Counted from the stretch's first letter, positions 34,734 to 44,658 are shown. The stretch: 64,000 bases of DNA from Cupriavidus pauculus (GCF_022179805.1 NZ_BPUO01000014.1:62001-126000), one strand, 5' to 3'. The notes: a model not told the origin generated them from the sequence alone. Numbers and translations are program-made.

Positions 34734-35180
34734 TTGATCCAGCACCAGCGAGAGCAGGGCAAACGCACCCAGCGCCGCGAGGATAAGCGCTACCCAGTAG
34801 GCCAAGTTCCACTGCGGCATCAGGCCCTCGCGCCGCAGCGCGCTGACGCGGCGGCGGTGCTGGACCACTGCGGCAATCAGCGCGCCGGTGCCGATCAGCA
34901 CCATGGCCGTTCCCACGGCTCGAGGCGACCATGTGCCGCCAAGCCGGCCGACGATCGGGCCGCCGCCGTGTTGGCCCTCCAGGTACTGGAAGAACTTCGC
35001 CAGCGTAAAGCCGAAGCTGATCATCGACAGCGACGTGCGCAGCCACGCCATCAGCGTGCGCTCCACCGCCAGGAAGCTGCGCTCAAGCGCCAGCGTGGTG
35101 CGTTGCCGCGCCAGGAGCGTGTTTTCGTTGGGGTGGGGGGCTTGCTGGTCGGCAGGCTCGCTGCCAGTAGGAATCGTCAT
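34731..35180 (-). CDS. DUF202 (YidH-like) membrane protein
   Basis: 149 residues. Family signature LLARQRTTLALERSFLAVERTLMAWLRTSLSMISFGFTL around residues 22-60, then two more helices (the last ending at the C-terminus, ALLSLVLDQ). AGGAG lies ~9 nt before the chosen ATG at 35180; a nearer ATG at 35189 directly abuts the AGGAG and is unlikely. It is the last gene of the minus-strand sulfatase operon, 29 nt after the BASS-type gene. Function unknown. Confidence 0.88.
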   Translation of the reverse strand: MTIPTGSEPADQQAPHPNENTLLARQRTTLALERSFLAVERTLMAWLRTSLSMISFGFTLAKFFQYLEGQHGGGPIVGRLGGTWSPRAVGTAMVLIGTGALIAAVVQHRRRVSALRREGLMPQWNLAYWVALILAALGAFALLSLVLDQ

Positions 35181-35209
35181 CGCGGACATCTCCTGGACGC
35201 GGCGCCGCC

Positions 35210-36073
35210 TCAGTTCACTTGCGGATCGCCGGCAGCCTGCGCGCGCTGCCATTTCACGTATGGAATCACCACCAGCGTGCACACGATGAGGTACAGGGCC
35301 AACGTGGGGATGAACTGTTCGTCGGGGAAGTTGGCCGACGCGATGGTGAGGGCGATGGCAGGGTGGCGGGCGGTGGACGACAGCGCTAGCACCGGCGAAT
35401 GCTCCCGTTCCGGGCCGCCGAGCAGATGCCCGACCACCAGGCCGAGCAGTACGAAGGCAATGATGGCGACCACCACCCAGTGGCCGGTGGCGGCCAGGAT
35501 CGCCCGCCAGGTGCCGGCCAGGATGACCACGGCGCCGGCGATCAGCAGGCACGTTGCCACCTTGCGCACGGGCTGGGCAAGCCTCCGGGCAAGGCCGGGC
35601 AACAGGGTGGAGACGAGCAGGCCGGCCAGCAGCGGCGCCACGATCATGGTCAGCACGATCTTGAGGATCGCCCCGGGCCGCATCGACAGGGACAGGTCGA
35701 ACACGCTCTCCAGCAGCACGCCCCAGAGCGGCACGGTCACGACGGAACTGAGTCCGAGCACCACCAGCAGTGCCAGCGCATACGGCGCCATGCCACCGGC
35801 CTTCGATTGCTTCTTCGGCAGCATCGGCGGAACGGGAGAGATCGACAGCACCGTCAGCACCACGGCAGCGGCGTGAGGCAGGTTCAGGCTTTTTACGCAG
35901 ACCACGACCACGACCGGAACAATTACCGCCGTGGCCAGCAGCGAGCGGCATAGCAGGCCCGGCCGATGAAATAGATAGGCCAGGTCGGCGCGCGTTGCCT
36001 GGAGACCGTAGGAGAACACGGTTCCAAGAATCGCCACGTGGAACGCGAGGAGAACAAGGGCCTTGGCATCCAT
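35210..36073 (-). CDS. BASS-type (bile acid:Na+ symporter family) transporter
   Basis: 287 residues, about nine to ten membrane helices. The pattern resembles BASS/ArsB-type symporters: VLSISPVPPMLPKK, MIVAPLLAGLLV, and ALSSTARHPAIALTIASANFPDEQF, the last typical of the family's discontinuous-helix region. I chose the ATG at 36073, with AGGA upstream, over an earlier in-frame ATG that adds 23 polar residues. Lying 82 nt downstream of the sulfatase gene, it could take up or export an organosulfate-derived anion. Confidence 0.8.
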   Translation of the reverse strand: MDAKALVLLAFHVAILGTVFSYGLQATRADLAYLFHRPGLLCRSLLATAVIVPVVVVVCVKSLNLPHAAAVVLTVLSISPVPPMLPKKQSKAGGMAPYALALLVVLGLSSVVTVPLWGVLLESVFDLSLSMRPGAILKIVLTMIVAPLLAGLLVSTLLPGLARRLAQPVRKVATCLLIAGAVVILAGTWRAILAATGHWVVVAIIAFVLLGLVVGHLLGGPEREHSPVLALSSTARHPAIALTIASANFPDEQFIPTLALYLIVCTLVVIPYVKWQRAQAAGDPQVN

Positions 36074-36155
36074 CGACTTTCCTGGCAGTGAGGCGCCCGG
36101 GGCGCGCCGTGCGGTGCGTCGCCCCGGGCTGGCCGATCCCAAGCGGACGCCGCGC

Positions 36156-37667
36156 CTAGCGGCTGCCGCCTCCGGCCGCGTCCATCATCTTTTCAACCAC
36201 CTGATCCACGCCGAAACTGGCGGCCTTCTGCCTGGGCGGGAATTCCTTGAATGTCTGCAGGAATTCGGCCACCCCGGCCTGTGCCGGCACCAGGATGAAG
36301 ACGTGTTCCAGCAGCCAGTCATAGTAGGTATTCGACGTGACGTCGGCCCGCTCGTAAGGGTCGGTGCGCAGGTTGAAGATCTTGGGCACGCGTAGCGTGA
36401 CCAGCGGTTCCGCCCATATTCGCAACGTTCCGGTCGCGCGCTGCTCCATGAAGACAACCTTCCAGTTGTCGTACCGCAGGCAGGCCAGGTCCCCATCGTC
36501 GGTGAAGTACAGGAAGCCCTTCCGGTCGGGCTTGGCGGCTTTGCCTGTGAGGTAGGGCATCAGGCTGAAGCCGTCTAGATGCACCTTGAAGTCCTTGCCG
36601 TTCGCCTTGTGTCCCTTTGTCAGCTTCGCTTTCACATCGGGATCGCCGGCGGCATCGACTATCGTGGGCAGCCAGTCCAGGTGGCTGACGATATCGTTGC
36701 AGACCGAGCCCGGCTTGATCACGCCCGGCCAGCGCACCATGCAGGGCACGCGGTATGCGCCTTCCCAGTTGGAGTTCTTCTCGCTGCGGAACGGCGTCAT
36801 GCCGGCATCGGGCCACGAATTCATGTGCGGGCCGTTGTCGGTGCTGTACATGACCATGGTGTTGTCGGCAATGCCGAGGTCATCCAGCAGCTTCAGCATT
36901 TCGCCGATGTGCTTGTCGTGCTCGACCATGCAATCGTGGTATTCCGACTGCCAGCGTCCGGCCTGGCCGCGAATGCGGTCCTCGATATGCGTGCGGAAGT
37001 GCATGTGCGAGGTGTTGAACCAGACAAAGAAGGGCTTGTCGTCCTTGTGCGCCTTCTCGATGAATTCCTTGGCCGACTTGAGGAATTCGGTATCGACGGT
37101 CTTCATCCGGTCTTTGGTCAACGGACCGGTATTGTCGATCTTCTGGCCGCCTTTGCCGTCGGACCAACAATGCAGTACGCCGCGCGGCCCGAAGTTCTTC
37201 CTGAAGTTGGGGAAGTCCTTGTCAGTCGGATAGTCGGGCAGTTCCGGTTCCTCTTCGGCGTTGAGGTGGTACAGGTTGCCGAAGAACTCGTCGAACCCAT
37301 GCATGGTGGGCAGATGCTCGTCGCGGTCGCCGAAATGGTTCTTGCCGAACTGGCCGGTGCTGTAGCCCAGGCCCTTGAGCAGTTCTGGAATATTCGGGTC
37401 CTCGGCGCGCATGCCTAGCGGTGCGCCGGGCAGGCCCACCTTGGTCAAACCCGTGCGCAGGCCGCACTGGCCGGTGATGAACGACGCCCGGCCCGCGGTA
37501 CAGCTCTGTTCGCCGTAGTAGTCGGTGAACAGTATGCCTTCCTCGGCAATCCGGTCGATATTGGGGGTGCGATACCCCATCAGGCCCTTGGTGAAGATAC
37601 TGAGGTTGGACTGACCGATATCGTCACCCCAGAGGATCAGGAAATTCGGCTTCTTTTTCTCTGCCAT
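36156..37667 (-). CDS. Sulfatase (arylsulfatase-type, formylglycine-dependent)
   Basis: 503 residues. Metal-binding DD at 15-16 (LILWGDDIG), and the formylglycine motif C56-T-A-G-R (C-x-P/A-x-R), so Cys56 should be converted to formylglycine. Also GQFGKNHFGD (the conserved Lys/His region), HMHFRTH, and STDNGPHMNSWPD for metal ligands. There is no signal peptide, so it is probably cytoplasmic. AAGGAG lies 6 nt before the ATG. The FGE homologue is encoded 98 nt upstream on the same strand, matching its maturation need. It hydrolyses a sulfate ester; substrate unknown. Confidence 0.94.
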   Translation of the reverse strand: MAEKKKPNFLILWGDDIGQSNLSIFTKGLMGYRTPNIDRIAEEGILFTDYYGEQSCTAGRASFITGQCGLRTGLTKVGLPGAPLGMRAEDPNIPELLKGLGYSTGQFGKNHFGDRDEHLPTMHGFDEFFGNLYHLNAEEEPELPDYPTDKDFPNFRKNFGPRGVLHCWSDGKGGQKIDNTGPLTKDRMKTVDTEFLKSAKEFIEKAHKDDKPFFVWFNTSHMHFRTHIEDRIRGQAGRWQSEYHDCMVEHDKHIGEMLKLLDDLGIADNTMVMYSTDNGPHMNSWPDAGMTPFRSEKNSNWEGAYRVPCMVRWPGVIKPGSVCNDIVSHLDWLPTIVDAAGDPDVKAKLTKGHKANGKDFKVHLDGFSLMPYLTGKAAKPDRKGFLYFTDDGDLACLRYDNWKVVFMEQRATGTLRIWAEPLVTLRVPKIFNLRTDPYERADVTSNTYYDWLLEHVFILVPAQAGVAEFLQTFKEFPPRQKAASFGVDQVVEKMMDAAGGGSR

Positions 37668-37765
37668 GGCATTCTCCTTTGCGTGTCGAAGCCGCCGTTG
37701 CCGGCAGCGAATTCTCCCGGCGCCCCGGTACTCACCGTTGTGTCCGGAGTCTATGCATGCATTCG

Positions 37766-38788
37766 TCAGTCCTGGCCGGCGGGGTCCTCGCGTACCACGC
37801 AACGAAAGCCCAGGTGGCAGGTGGATGTGTCGATGGCCTGCGGCATCCTCGCGGCGGGGCGGTAGCGCCGGCAGTAGTTCGGCGCGCACAGGTACGAGCC
37901 GCCTTTCATGACCTTGCGGGGAATCTGCACCTGCGGCGCGCATGGATCGAAGCTGGCTTCCGGCGTGCCGCCGCGCGGGTTGTCGAGCGTGCAGCAGGTC
38001 TTCACGATCTTGCCGTGGTCCTGGTACCAGTCGCTCGTCCATTCCCACACGTTGCCGGCCATGTCATAGAGGCCGTATCCATTCGGCGCGAACGAGCCCA
38101 CGGGCGCGGTCCACTCGTAACGGTCTTCCAGCAGGTTCTGCCACGGGAAGTCGCCTTGCCAGGTATTGGCCATGTGCTTGCCACGCGGGGCGAAGGTGTC
38201 GCCCCAGACGAATTCGGCGCCATCGAGCCCGCCGCGCGCGGCGATTTCCCATTCGGCTTCGGTCGGCAAGTCCTTGCCGGCCCATTGCGCATAGGCCATG
38301 GCATCGGCGTAGGCCACATGCACGACGGGATGGTCCCAGAGGCCCTTCAGCGAACTGGACGGTCCGCGAGGATGGCGCCAGTCGGCGCCCGCCGTGTAGA
38401 CCCACCAGTTGTAGTGATCGCGCAGATCCACGCGGCCAGGCGGCTTCTGGAACATCACCGACGATGGCGCCAGCATTTCCGGCAGCGCGCCGGGATAGTC
38501 CTCGGGGTTGGCGGGACGCTCAGCCAGCGTGATGTAGCCGGTGGCTTCCACGAAGCGGCGGAAGTCGGCATTCGTCACCGTATGCCGGTCGATCCAGAAG
38601 GGTCGAACGCTGACCTTGTGCGCGGGGGCTTCTTCGGGATAGTGGCTGTCCGACCCCATCAGGAACATGCCGCCCGGAATCCGGACCATGCGTTTCCGGT
38701 CAGCGGGTGCAGCGGGGGTGAGTACTGCGGCATCGTTGGCGCCGCCATCGGGGCGGTCGGCAACTTCCTTGCGCAAGGGTTGGGCCAT
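37766..38788 (-). CDS. Formylglycine-generating enzyme (SUMF1) family protein
   Basis: 340 residues. Family signature MVRIPGGMFLMGSDSHYPEEAP, then LPTEAEWEIAARGG, YDMAGNVWEWTSDWY and the C-terminal GGSYLCAPNYCRRYRPAAR. The two Cys of SYLC-x4-C match the copper-binding catalytic pair of genuine FGE enzymes rather than the many Cys-less relatives. It should oxidise Cys56 of the neighbouring sulfatase. It is the first gene of the four-gene minus-strand operon. The Shine-Dalgarno is weak (GGAT 6 nt upstream). Confidence 0.93.
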   Translation of the reverse strand: MAQPLRKEVADRPDGGANDAAVLTPAAPADRKRMVRIPGGMFLMGSDSHYPEEAPAHKVSVRPFWIDRHTVTNADFRRFVEATGYITLAERPANPEDYPGALPEMLAPSSVMFQKPPGRVDLRDHYNWWVYTAGADWRHPRGPSSSLKGLWDHPVVHVAYADAMAYAQWAGKDLPTEAEWEIAARGGLDGAEFVWGDTFAPRGKHMANTWQGDFPWQNLLEDRYEWTAPVGSFAPNGYGLYDMAGNVWEWTSDWYQDHGKIVKTCCTLDNPRGGTPEASFDPCAPQVQIPRKVMKGGSYLCAPNYCRRYRPAARMPQAIDTSTCHLGFRCVVREDPAGQD

Positions 38789-39134
38789 ACGTCATCCAGA
38801 GTTGGAAGAGGGGGCTCGTATCGACTGACCGTCACTGTCCAACGCTCCGCACCTGCCGGACCGCTGACCTCAACTATGTTCGGCGGCGGTCGTCAGAAAG
38901 CAAAGTGAATTTTTTTGTGCAGATGTTGAGACATTGCGGATTTATCGGCGACGTTGGTTGACGCCAGGGCGCGGCGCTGGTCGGGTTGTGCGACCGGCCT
39001 GGCGCGACCTTTATCGATGCCGGCTTCGTGTTTCTCATGCAGCACATGGATACCCGGCGTAAAGCGTTTTATCCCATACTGGCAAAGCATGCAGCTGTGT
39101 CTTTCACCCACTCGCAATGCACCGGAGCCAGAAA
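38789..39134. promoter_or_regulatory. Divergent intergenic region
   Basis: 346 bp between the divergent FGE-sulfatase operon and the small membrane-protein gene. No convincing gene, repeat or recognisable operator was found. Short open frames here have shadow-like composition. Confidence 0.35.
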
Positions 39135-39638
39135 ATGAAGAATCTGATGCGCTTCTTTACGGTCATCCATGGGCTGATGGCAATTCTCTTTACCTGCGCC
39201 GCACTGATGCTGATTGCCATTGCAGCCCGCATGGGGTGGGACGTCTTTTCGAGTGAGTGGGACCAGGCCAGCGCGCAATGGATCATCGAGGCATTGGGGC
39301 TGCTGGCCGGCGCCGTGGTGGCGTTGCAGATCGCCGAGACCATCGTGGAGGAAGAAGTCATTCGCGAAGCCGACGTGAGCGCGCCGACCCGGGTTCGTCG
39401 CTTCGTGTCGCGATTCCTGGTGGTGGTGGTGGTCGCGCTGGCCATCGAAGGGCTCGTGGCGACGTTCAAGGCGCTGCACGACGATCCGACGCAGCTTCAC
39501 TATGCGGCCGGGCTGATTGCATCGACCGCCTTGCTGCTTGCCTCGTGGGGGCTGTTCGTCTATCTGAACCGGGCAGCGGAGGAACTGGAGCCGGAAGCCA
39601 TGGAAGAGGCGAAGCGCGAAGACAAGAAGGTGAAATAG
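39135..39638 (+). CDS. Small membrane protein, unknown function
   Basis: 167 residues with four hydrophobic segments: FFTVIHGLMAILFTCAALMLIAIAA, LGLLAGAVVALQIAETIV, FLVVVVVALAIEGLV and YAAGLIASTALLLASWGLFVYL. A charged C-terminus follows (EEAKREDKKVK). GGAG lies 7 nt before the chosen ATG. It converges on the downstream LysR gene with 2 nt between their ends. No family recognised. Confidence 0.7.
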   Translation: MKNLMRFFTVIHGLMAILFTCAALMLIAIAARMGWDVFSSEWDQASAQWIIEALGLLAGAVVALQIAETIVEEEVIREADVSAPTRVRRFVSRFLVVVVVALAIEGLVATFKALHDDPTQLHYAAGLIASTALLLASWGLFVYLNRAAEELEPEAMEEAKREDKKVK

Positions 39639-39640
39639 CG

Positions 39641-40561
39641 TCAGCCAGTGCGCTGTAGCCAGGCGGGCGAGGACAGATGTTCGACAAAGTAATCGGACAG
39701 CGCGCTAACCTTCGCCGGCCTGGCCCGTGCCGAGGGCGTGACGAAATACAGTCCGCCACGGGTGAGATGCCAGCCCGGCAGGATCGCCTCCAGCCGCCCG
39801 TCGGCCAGATACTCGCCCGCCATGAATTCCGGCAATTCGGCAATTGCCTGCCCGGCCAGCAGCATGGGCAGCAGCGCCTCGGAGTTGGTCACGCGCAACG
39901 GACCTGCCGGCGATATCGGATGCTCTTCGCCGGCGTCGTTGACGAAGCGCCAGACATCGCTGCGCGCCCGGTAGGCATAGGAAAGGCATGGCCTGCCTGC
40001 CAGGTCGCGGGGATACGTCGGGCGGCCATGCTGCTCAAGGTACGCCGGCGACGCCACGACAAGCTGCGAAACCGGGCACAAGCGCCGGGCAATCAACGAC
40101 GAGTCCGGCAATGCGGCAATCCGCAAGGCGGCATCGAATCCCTGGGCGACGATGTCCACGGTGGCATCGGACAGGTGCAGATCGATCGAGACTTCGGGAT
40201 AGGCCTGGAAGAAGCCCGGTAGCAGCGGCGCCACCCAGCGCAGGCCGAAGGACATCGGCACCGCCAACCGGACAAGGCCCCGAGGCTGCATCGACATCTC
40301 CCTTGCGGCACTTTCGGCCTCTTCGGCCTGCCGGTAGATCTCGCCGGCCTTTTCGGCAATCGTCGTTCCGAATTCGGTCAACGCCAGCTGACGGGACGTG
40401 CGGTTGAACAGCCGGGCGCCCAGCCGCTCCTCCAGCCTGGCAACGCCGCGCGACACCGTCGCCACGGATACCCCCATGGCGCGCGCCGCTCCGGCGAACG
40501 ACCCTTCTTCCGCCACTTTGGCGAACATCGCCAACCCTTCGAAATCCGGAAATCTGATCAT
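39641..40561 (-). CDS. LysR-type transcriptional regulator (divergent from SDR)
   Basis: 306 residues. HTH region FEGLAMFAKVAEEGSFAGAARAMGVSVATVSRGVARLEERLG, typical of the large CrgA/DsdC-like LysR group in betaproteobacteria. It is transcribed away from the SDR gene with a 120-bp shared gap, the classic arrangement for a regulator and its target. I chose the ATG at 40561, giving the normal family N-terminus. Confidence 0.92.
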   Translation of the reverse strand: MIRFPDFEGLAMFAKVAEEGSFAGAARAMGVSVATVSRGVARLEERLGARLFNRTSRQLALTEFGTTIAEKAGEIYRQAEEAESAAREMSMQPRGLVRLAVPMSFGLRWVAPLLPGFFQAYPEVSIDLHLSDATVDIVAQGFDAALRIAALPDSSLIARRLCPVSQLVVASPAYLEQHGRPTYPRDLAGRPCLSYAYRARSDVWRFVNDAGEEHPISPAGPLRVTNSEALLPMLLAGQAIAELPEFMAGEYLADGRLEAILPGWHLTRGGLYFVTPSARARPAKVSALSDYFVEHLSSPAWLQRTG

Positions 40562-40681
40562 TTCATATTTGCAACGATAGTTTGCGATCGATTCTATTTC
40601 GAAAAGATCGGGGCGTCGATATTCTTCTTCCATCGCATCCAGCGATTCGCAATCGACGAAACCCAGACAAGGAGTATCACC

Positions 40682-41434
40682 ATGACCCGCAGACTCGAAA
40701 ACAAGATCGCACTCGTAACCGGCGGCACCAGCGGCATCGGCCTGGCCACGGCCAAGCGCTTTGCCGCGGAAGGCGCCCATGTCTATATCACCGGCCGCCG
40801 GCAGGCCGAACTCGACAAGGCTGTCGCCGCCATCGGCAACGTCACCGGTGTTCGTGTGGATTCGTCGAAGCCCGAGGAACTGGACCAGCTCTACAAGCTG
40901 ATCCGCGCCGAGAAGGGCCGGCTCGACGTGCTGTTTGCCAATGCTGGCGGCGGCTCGATGGTGCCCCTGGGCGATATCACCGAAGCGCACTACCACGACA
41001 CGTTCGACCGCAACGTCAAGGGCACGCTGTTCACGGTGCAGAAGGCGCTGCCGTTGCTGGCCAAGGGCGCATCGGTGATTCTGGCCGGCTCCACGACGAC
41101 CATCGAAGGGACGGCCGCATTCAGCGTGTACTCGGCATCGAAGGCAGCCATCCGGGCGTTTGCACGTAGCTGGATTCTCGACCTGAAGGACCGTGGCATC
41201 CGCGTCAACACGATCAGCCCGGGCGCCACGCGCACGCCGGGACTGGTCGAACTGGCCGGCCCCGATGCCGCGCAACAGCAGGGGCTGCTGGACTACCTGG
41301 CATCGCGCATCCCGATGGGCCGCGTGGGCGAACCCGACGAGATCGCGGGGGCTGCGCTGTTCCTGGCATCGGACGATTCCAGCTTCGTGAATGGTGCCGA
41401 ACTGTTCGTGGACGGCGGCCAGGCGCAAGTTTAA
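40682..41434 (+). CDS. Short-chain dehydrogenase/reductase
   Basis: 250 residues, classical SDR. Cofactor motif TGGTSGIG at residues 14-21, NAGG, catalytic Ser in AGSTTT and Tyr-x3-Lys in YSASK. GR after the second strand (ITGRR) suggests NADP preference. GGAG lies 7 nt before the ATG. It probably reduces or oxidises a small carbonyl compound and is likely induced through the divergent LysR. Confidence 0.95.
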   Translation: MTRRLENKIALVTGGTSGIGLATAKRFAAEGAHVYITGRRQAELDKAVAAIGNVTGVRVDSSKPEELDQLYKLIRAEKGRLDVLFANAGGGSMVPLGDITEAHYHDTFDRNVKGTLFTVQKALPLLAKGASVILAGSTTTIEGTAAFSVYSASKAAIRAFARSWILDLKDRGIRVNTISPGATRTPGLVELAGPDAAQQQGLLDYLASRIPMGRVGEPDEIAGAALFLASDDSSFVNGAELFVDGGQAQV

Positions 41435-41862
41435 GTCGAGGCTGGCCACGCGCCTGCCGCCTGCTCTCTGATGGAGGCGGCGCTGACGCTGTGGCCAGTT
41501 GTACTGGAACTTATTGAATAAATACTCGAGTCGGAGATAACTCGGAATCAAAGACCGGCAGTCACGCGCCTTCGCTTTTTGAGCCGCCCCATATCGGAGA
41601 ACTAAAATCCACTGTCCCCTGATCTGCTCATCTTTCATGACGGACGAGTGCGGCGTTCTTGCGATTTCCTATCCCATCCCCTAAACCTGCTAAAGCTCAG
41701 AAGAACAAGGGGCAAACATGCGCTCGGGGATCAGGACCTGTCTGGCGACGAATTTGCTCAACGGCTGTATCCAAATACCAATCGGCAAATACTGGTCGTA
41801 ACGGCCGGCTTCCGCAAAGGAGGCCTAAGTCCACTGTTCCTGCATTACGCTCGGGAGGCGCC
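41435..41862. other. Intergenic leader before the two-gene PLD module
   Basis: 428 bp, less GC-rich than the flanking genes. I see no gene. The end of the region carries GGGAGG before the 41863 start. A short imperfect repeat (ATCCACTGTCCC near 41609 and GTCCACTGTTCC near 41829) is present but may be chance. A promoter for the downstream module is expected here. Confidence 0.35.
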
Positions 41863-44658
41863 ATGCCCACGAACAAGCGCATTATTGACCTGTCGGACTA
41901 CACGTCCGTTCTTCCCTACGCCAGTGAGCTCTTTGGCGTCTACCAGCCGTTGATCGGCTGGAAATCGAAGCGCGTTCTGAAGCGCATGAACAAGGGAATG
42001 ATCACTGGTCCGTCGTCCCGGCTTGCCGCATTGGCCGGACGCTATCAGGGCATTATCAGCGCGCGTTTCGACGCCTGCACCATCAATCGGGACAATTACC
42101 AGCCGGGCGTGGAACGGCGGTTCACCCTGCGCCCGCAAACGGACAGCGTCCTGCTTTCATCGATTTCGAAACTGCTGGGTGAAGCCGAGAAAGTTCCTGA
42201 TGCCGACGGCTGGCGCAAGCTCATCAACGCGGACAGCCTGAAACGTATCCTGAACGAAGACGTGTTTTCTTTCCATGCCGGCGCGTTCCGCGAGCGATGC
42301 ATGCAGTACGCACAGCTCCATCGCGGCAGGCAGGACCCCGCGCTGCAATCCGAAGTGGTGGACGTTCTCAAGACAGAATCAGCCATTGCCGGCGCGCTGA
42401 TCGGCTATGTCGAGCACGCATTGTTCGACAAGCTGGAGGCCTTGTTCTATTTCGCCAGGACACCCAACGAGGACGTGATGGCCGCCGTGAGGGAGGGCGA
42501 TTACAACGACCCCTATCTCAGCTTCGATCCGAAGAAGGACATCAAGGACGTCAGCCTCTCGCCGGTGGGTGTCGTCCACCTTTATCGTCAGTATTTCTTC
42601 GAACTCGATACCTTTCTCGGTACGCCCGTCAGCCACGTCTGGCTAAGCCCGGGTTCGAGCGTGGAGCTGATCGAGGTCAGCACGCGCAAGACCATCACCG
42701 AAAAGACCATCGAAACCTCGCTAGAAACCACTACCAAGACCGAACGAAGCACTACCAGCCAGGAAGAAATCAGCGAAGCCGTCAAACAGGACAACAAGGA
42801 TGACATGAAGCTGGGTTTCAGCACCACGGTCAACCAGTCCTGGGGCACGGGAAATGCCACGGCCACGGGCAGCCTGAACCTCGACAAGACCCAGCAGGTA
42901 GCCCGCGAGCAGACGCAGAAGCGCTCGCGCCAGCAGACCGAGAAGCTCTCGACGGAAATTCGCCAGAACTTCAAGACGTCATTCCGGACGGTTACCGAAA
43001 ATACCGATACGACCAGCAAACGCTACCTGCTCAATAACGCCACCAACGAACTCATCAATTACGAGCTGCGCCGCAAGATGCGTCAGGTCGGCGTGCAGAT
43101 CCAGGATATTGGCTCGTACCTCTGCTGGGAATCCTTCGTGGACGAACCGGGCATGCAACTCGGGCTGCCGGATCTCGTGCATATCGCGACGCCGGCGGAC
43201 CTGGTACTGGTGCCGAACCCCAAGCTGATCCCCATGCCGCCGCAGACCATCCAGGTCGGTTTCACTGGTGAAATGGAATGGTTCTTCCCCGAAAACCAGC
43301 GACAGTGGAATGGACCGGATGGTTTTCACCGGCTCAATACCATCGGCATACCGTCGATACCGGACGGCTACGAAGTCCAGAACAAGGGTGTCGTCATCGA
43401 TATTGCGCAGGAGGTCGTTGTCATGGAGGACGACGATTCGGAATTCTTCAAGGGAATCACGGCCAGGGGCAAGCTCACGAACGACGGACTGTACGTGGAC
43501 GTTGGCCTGGTTCTTGGTGGCGGAGGACTGGCCTGGGACGAGGGACGGATCCGGTTCAAGGTCAGCGGCAGCATCGATTGCAAGCTCAACGATGCGAAGA
43601 TGAGCGAAATTGCAACCGCGAACGATGCGTTGATTTCCGCAAAACTCGTCGCCGACAACGAAAACCAGCGCAAGCAGGAGGAGGCTTTCCGAAAGACAGC
43701 CTCGGATCGAATCGCGCTGGCCAGCAAGATCACCAAACGGAAATTCGAGGATTTGCGTGAAGAAGAGCGGACCATCGTGTACCGCAACCTGATCAAGTCG
43801 CTGATGACGGAGCAGCATTACAAGAACCTGCCGGATACACAGACGGGCTTTGAAACGCGCCACGTGCTCTCGGAGCTGATCAACTCGATCTTCGATATCG
43901 ACAAGATGCTCTATTTTGTCGCGCCAGAATGGTGGAAACCCAGAAAACGCAGCAGGCTGAACATCGGGGATGCTGCCATTGCCGACTCGATCAATGGCTC
44001 CCTGGTGAACTGGTCGGACAAGCAGCAGCGCTCGGACAATTACTTCATCACGGAAAAATCGGACCCGGCCCCATTGGGAAGCTCGCTGGGCTGGATGCTG
44101 CAACTGGACGGCGACGATCTTCGCAATGCCTTCCTGAATGCCCCCTGGGTAAAGGCCGTGATCCCGATTCGCCCGGGCAAGGAAAAGGCTGCGATCGCCT
44201 GGCTGCAGAACGTGAATGTCGAGGGCTCGGACGGGCTGGACGCCATTTACTCCGCGCCTGATGACGAATTGGTGCGGATCAACGTGTACCTGGGGTCCGG
44301 CAAGGTGCCGCGCCAGTTCACGGATGCTGAATGGGCTGCGATTTCCGCGGACACCGCGCCCGCTCCGGTCACGATCAGGCAGGCGCTGGAGTTTCTCTGC
44401 GCGGAGGTTAGCTACAAGGAAGACGTTTCAAAGACGGTATCCAGATACCCCAAGGAAGAGATCAATGACGACAACAAGGTACTGGCCACACCAATAGAGA
44501 AAGTATATGAACACGGCTTCTATCCCTTGAAGGGGGGATTCAAGGCGGTGGTGGAAGATTATTTCGAAACCATCAGCCAATGGATCGAGGTGTTGCCGAC
44601 CGATCAGGTGGTACCAGTGGAGGTGAAATACGACCCCAAGACCGGCAGGCAGCTATGA
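41863..44658 (+). CDS. 931-residue protein of unknown function, first gene of PLD module
   Basis: I recognise no assigned family. The N-terminal ~270 residues look globular. Residues ~270-390 are very rich in Thr, Ser, Gln and Glu with long charged heptad-like runs (TITEKTIETSLETTTKTE, then KTQQVAREQTQKRSRQQTE), probably coiled coil or fibrous. Next comes NYELRRKMRQVGVQIQDIGSYLCWESFVDEPG, a beta-rich middle, then a helical segment and a C-terminal region. There is no signal peptide. GGGAGG precedes the ATG. The stop overlaps the PLD-like start by ATGA, so the two products probably act together. Composition is less GC-rich than the neighbours, which suggests acquisition. A toxin, defence or assembly-scaffold role is possible but unproven. 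Confidence 0.75.
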   Translation: MPTNKRIIDLSDYTSVLPYASELFGVYQPLIGWKSKRVLKRMNKGMITGPSSRLAALAGRYQGIISARFDACTINRDNYQPGVERRFTLRPQTDSVLLSSISKLLGEAEKVPDADGWRKLINADSLKRILNEDVFSFHAGAFRERCMQYAQLHRGRQDPALQSEVVDVLKTESAIAGALIGYVEHALFDKLEALFYFARTPNEDVMAAVREGDYNDPYLSFDPKKDIKDVSLSPVGVVHLYRQYFFELDTFLGTPVSHVWLSPGSSVELIEVSTRKTITEKTIETSLETTTKTERSTTSQEEISEAVKQDNKDDMKLGFSTTVNQSWGTGNATATGSLNLDKTQQVAREQTQKRSRQQTEKLSTEIRQNFKTSFRTVTENTDTTSKRYLLNNATNELINYELRRKMRQVGVQIQDIGSYLCWESFVDEPGMQLGLPDLVHIATPADLVLVPNPKLIPMPPQTIQVGFTGEMEWFFPENQRQWNGPDGFHRLNTIGIPSIPDGYEVQNKGVVIDIAQEVVVMEDDDSEFFKGITARGKLTNDGLYVDVGLVLGGGGLAWDEGRIRFKVSGSIDCKLNDAKMSEIATANDALISAKLVADNENQRKQEEAFRKTASDRIALASKITKRKFEDLREEERTIVYRNLIKSLMTEQHYKNLPDTQTGFETRHVLSELINSIFDIDKMLYFVAPEWWKPRKRSRLNIGDAAIADSINGSLVNWSDKQQRSDNYFITEKSDPAPLGSSLGWMLQLDGDDLRNAFLNAPWVKAVIPIRPGKEKAAIAWLQNVNVEGSDGLDAIYSAPDDELVRINVYLGSGKVPRQFTDAEWAAISADTAPAPVTIRQALEFLCAEVSYKEDVSKTVSRYPKEEINDDNKVLATPIEKVYEHGFYPLKGGFKAVVEDYFETISQWIEVLPTDQVVPVEVKYDPKTGRQL

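Noticed and set aside
38893..39117. 74-codon minus-strand open frame in the intergenic gap
   Set aside because: No Shine-Dalgarno, no recognisable family, composition like non-coding antisense.
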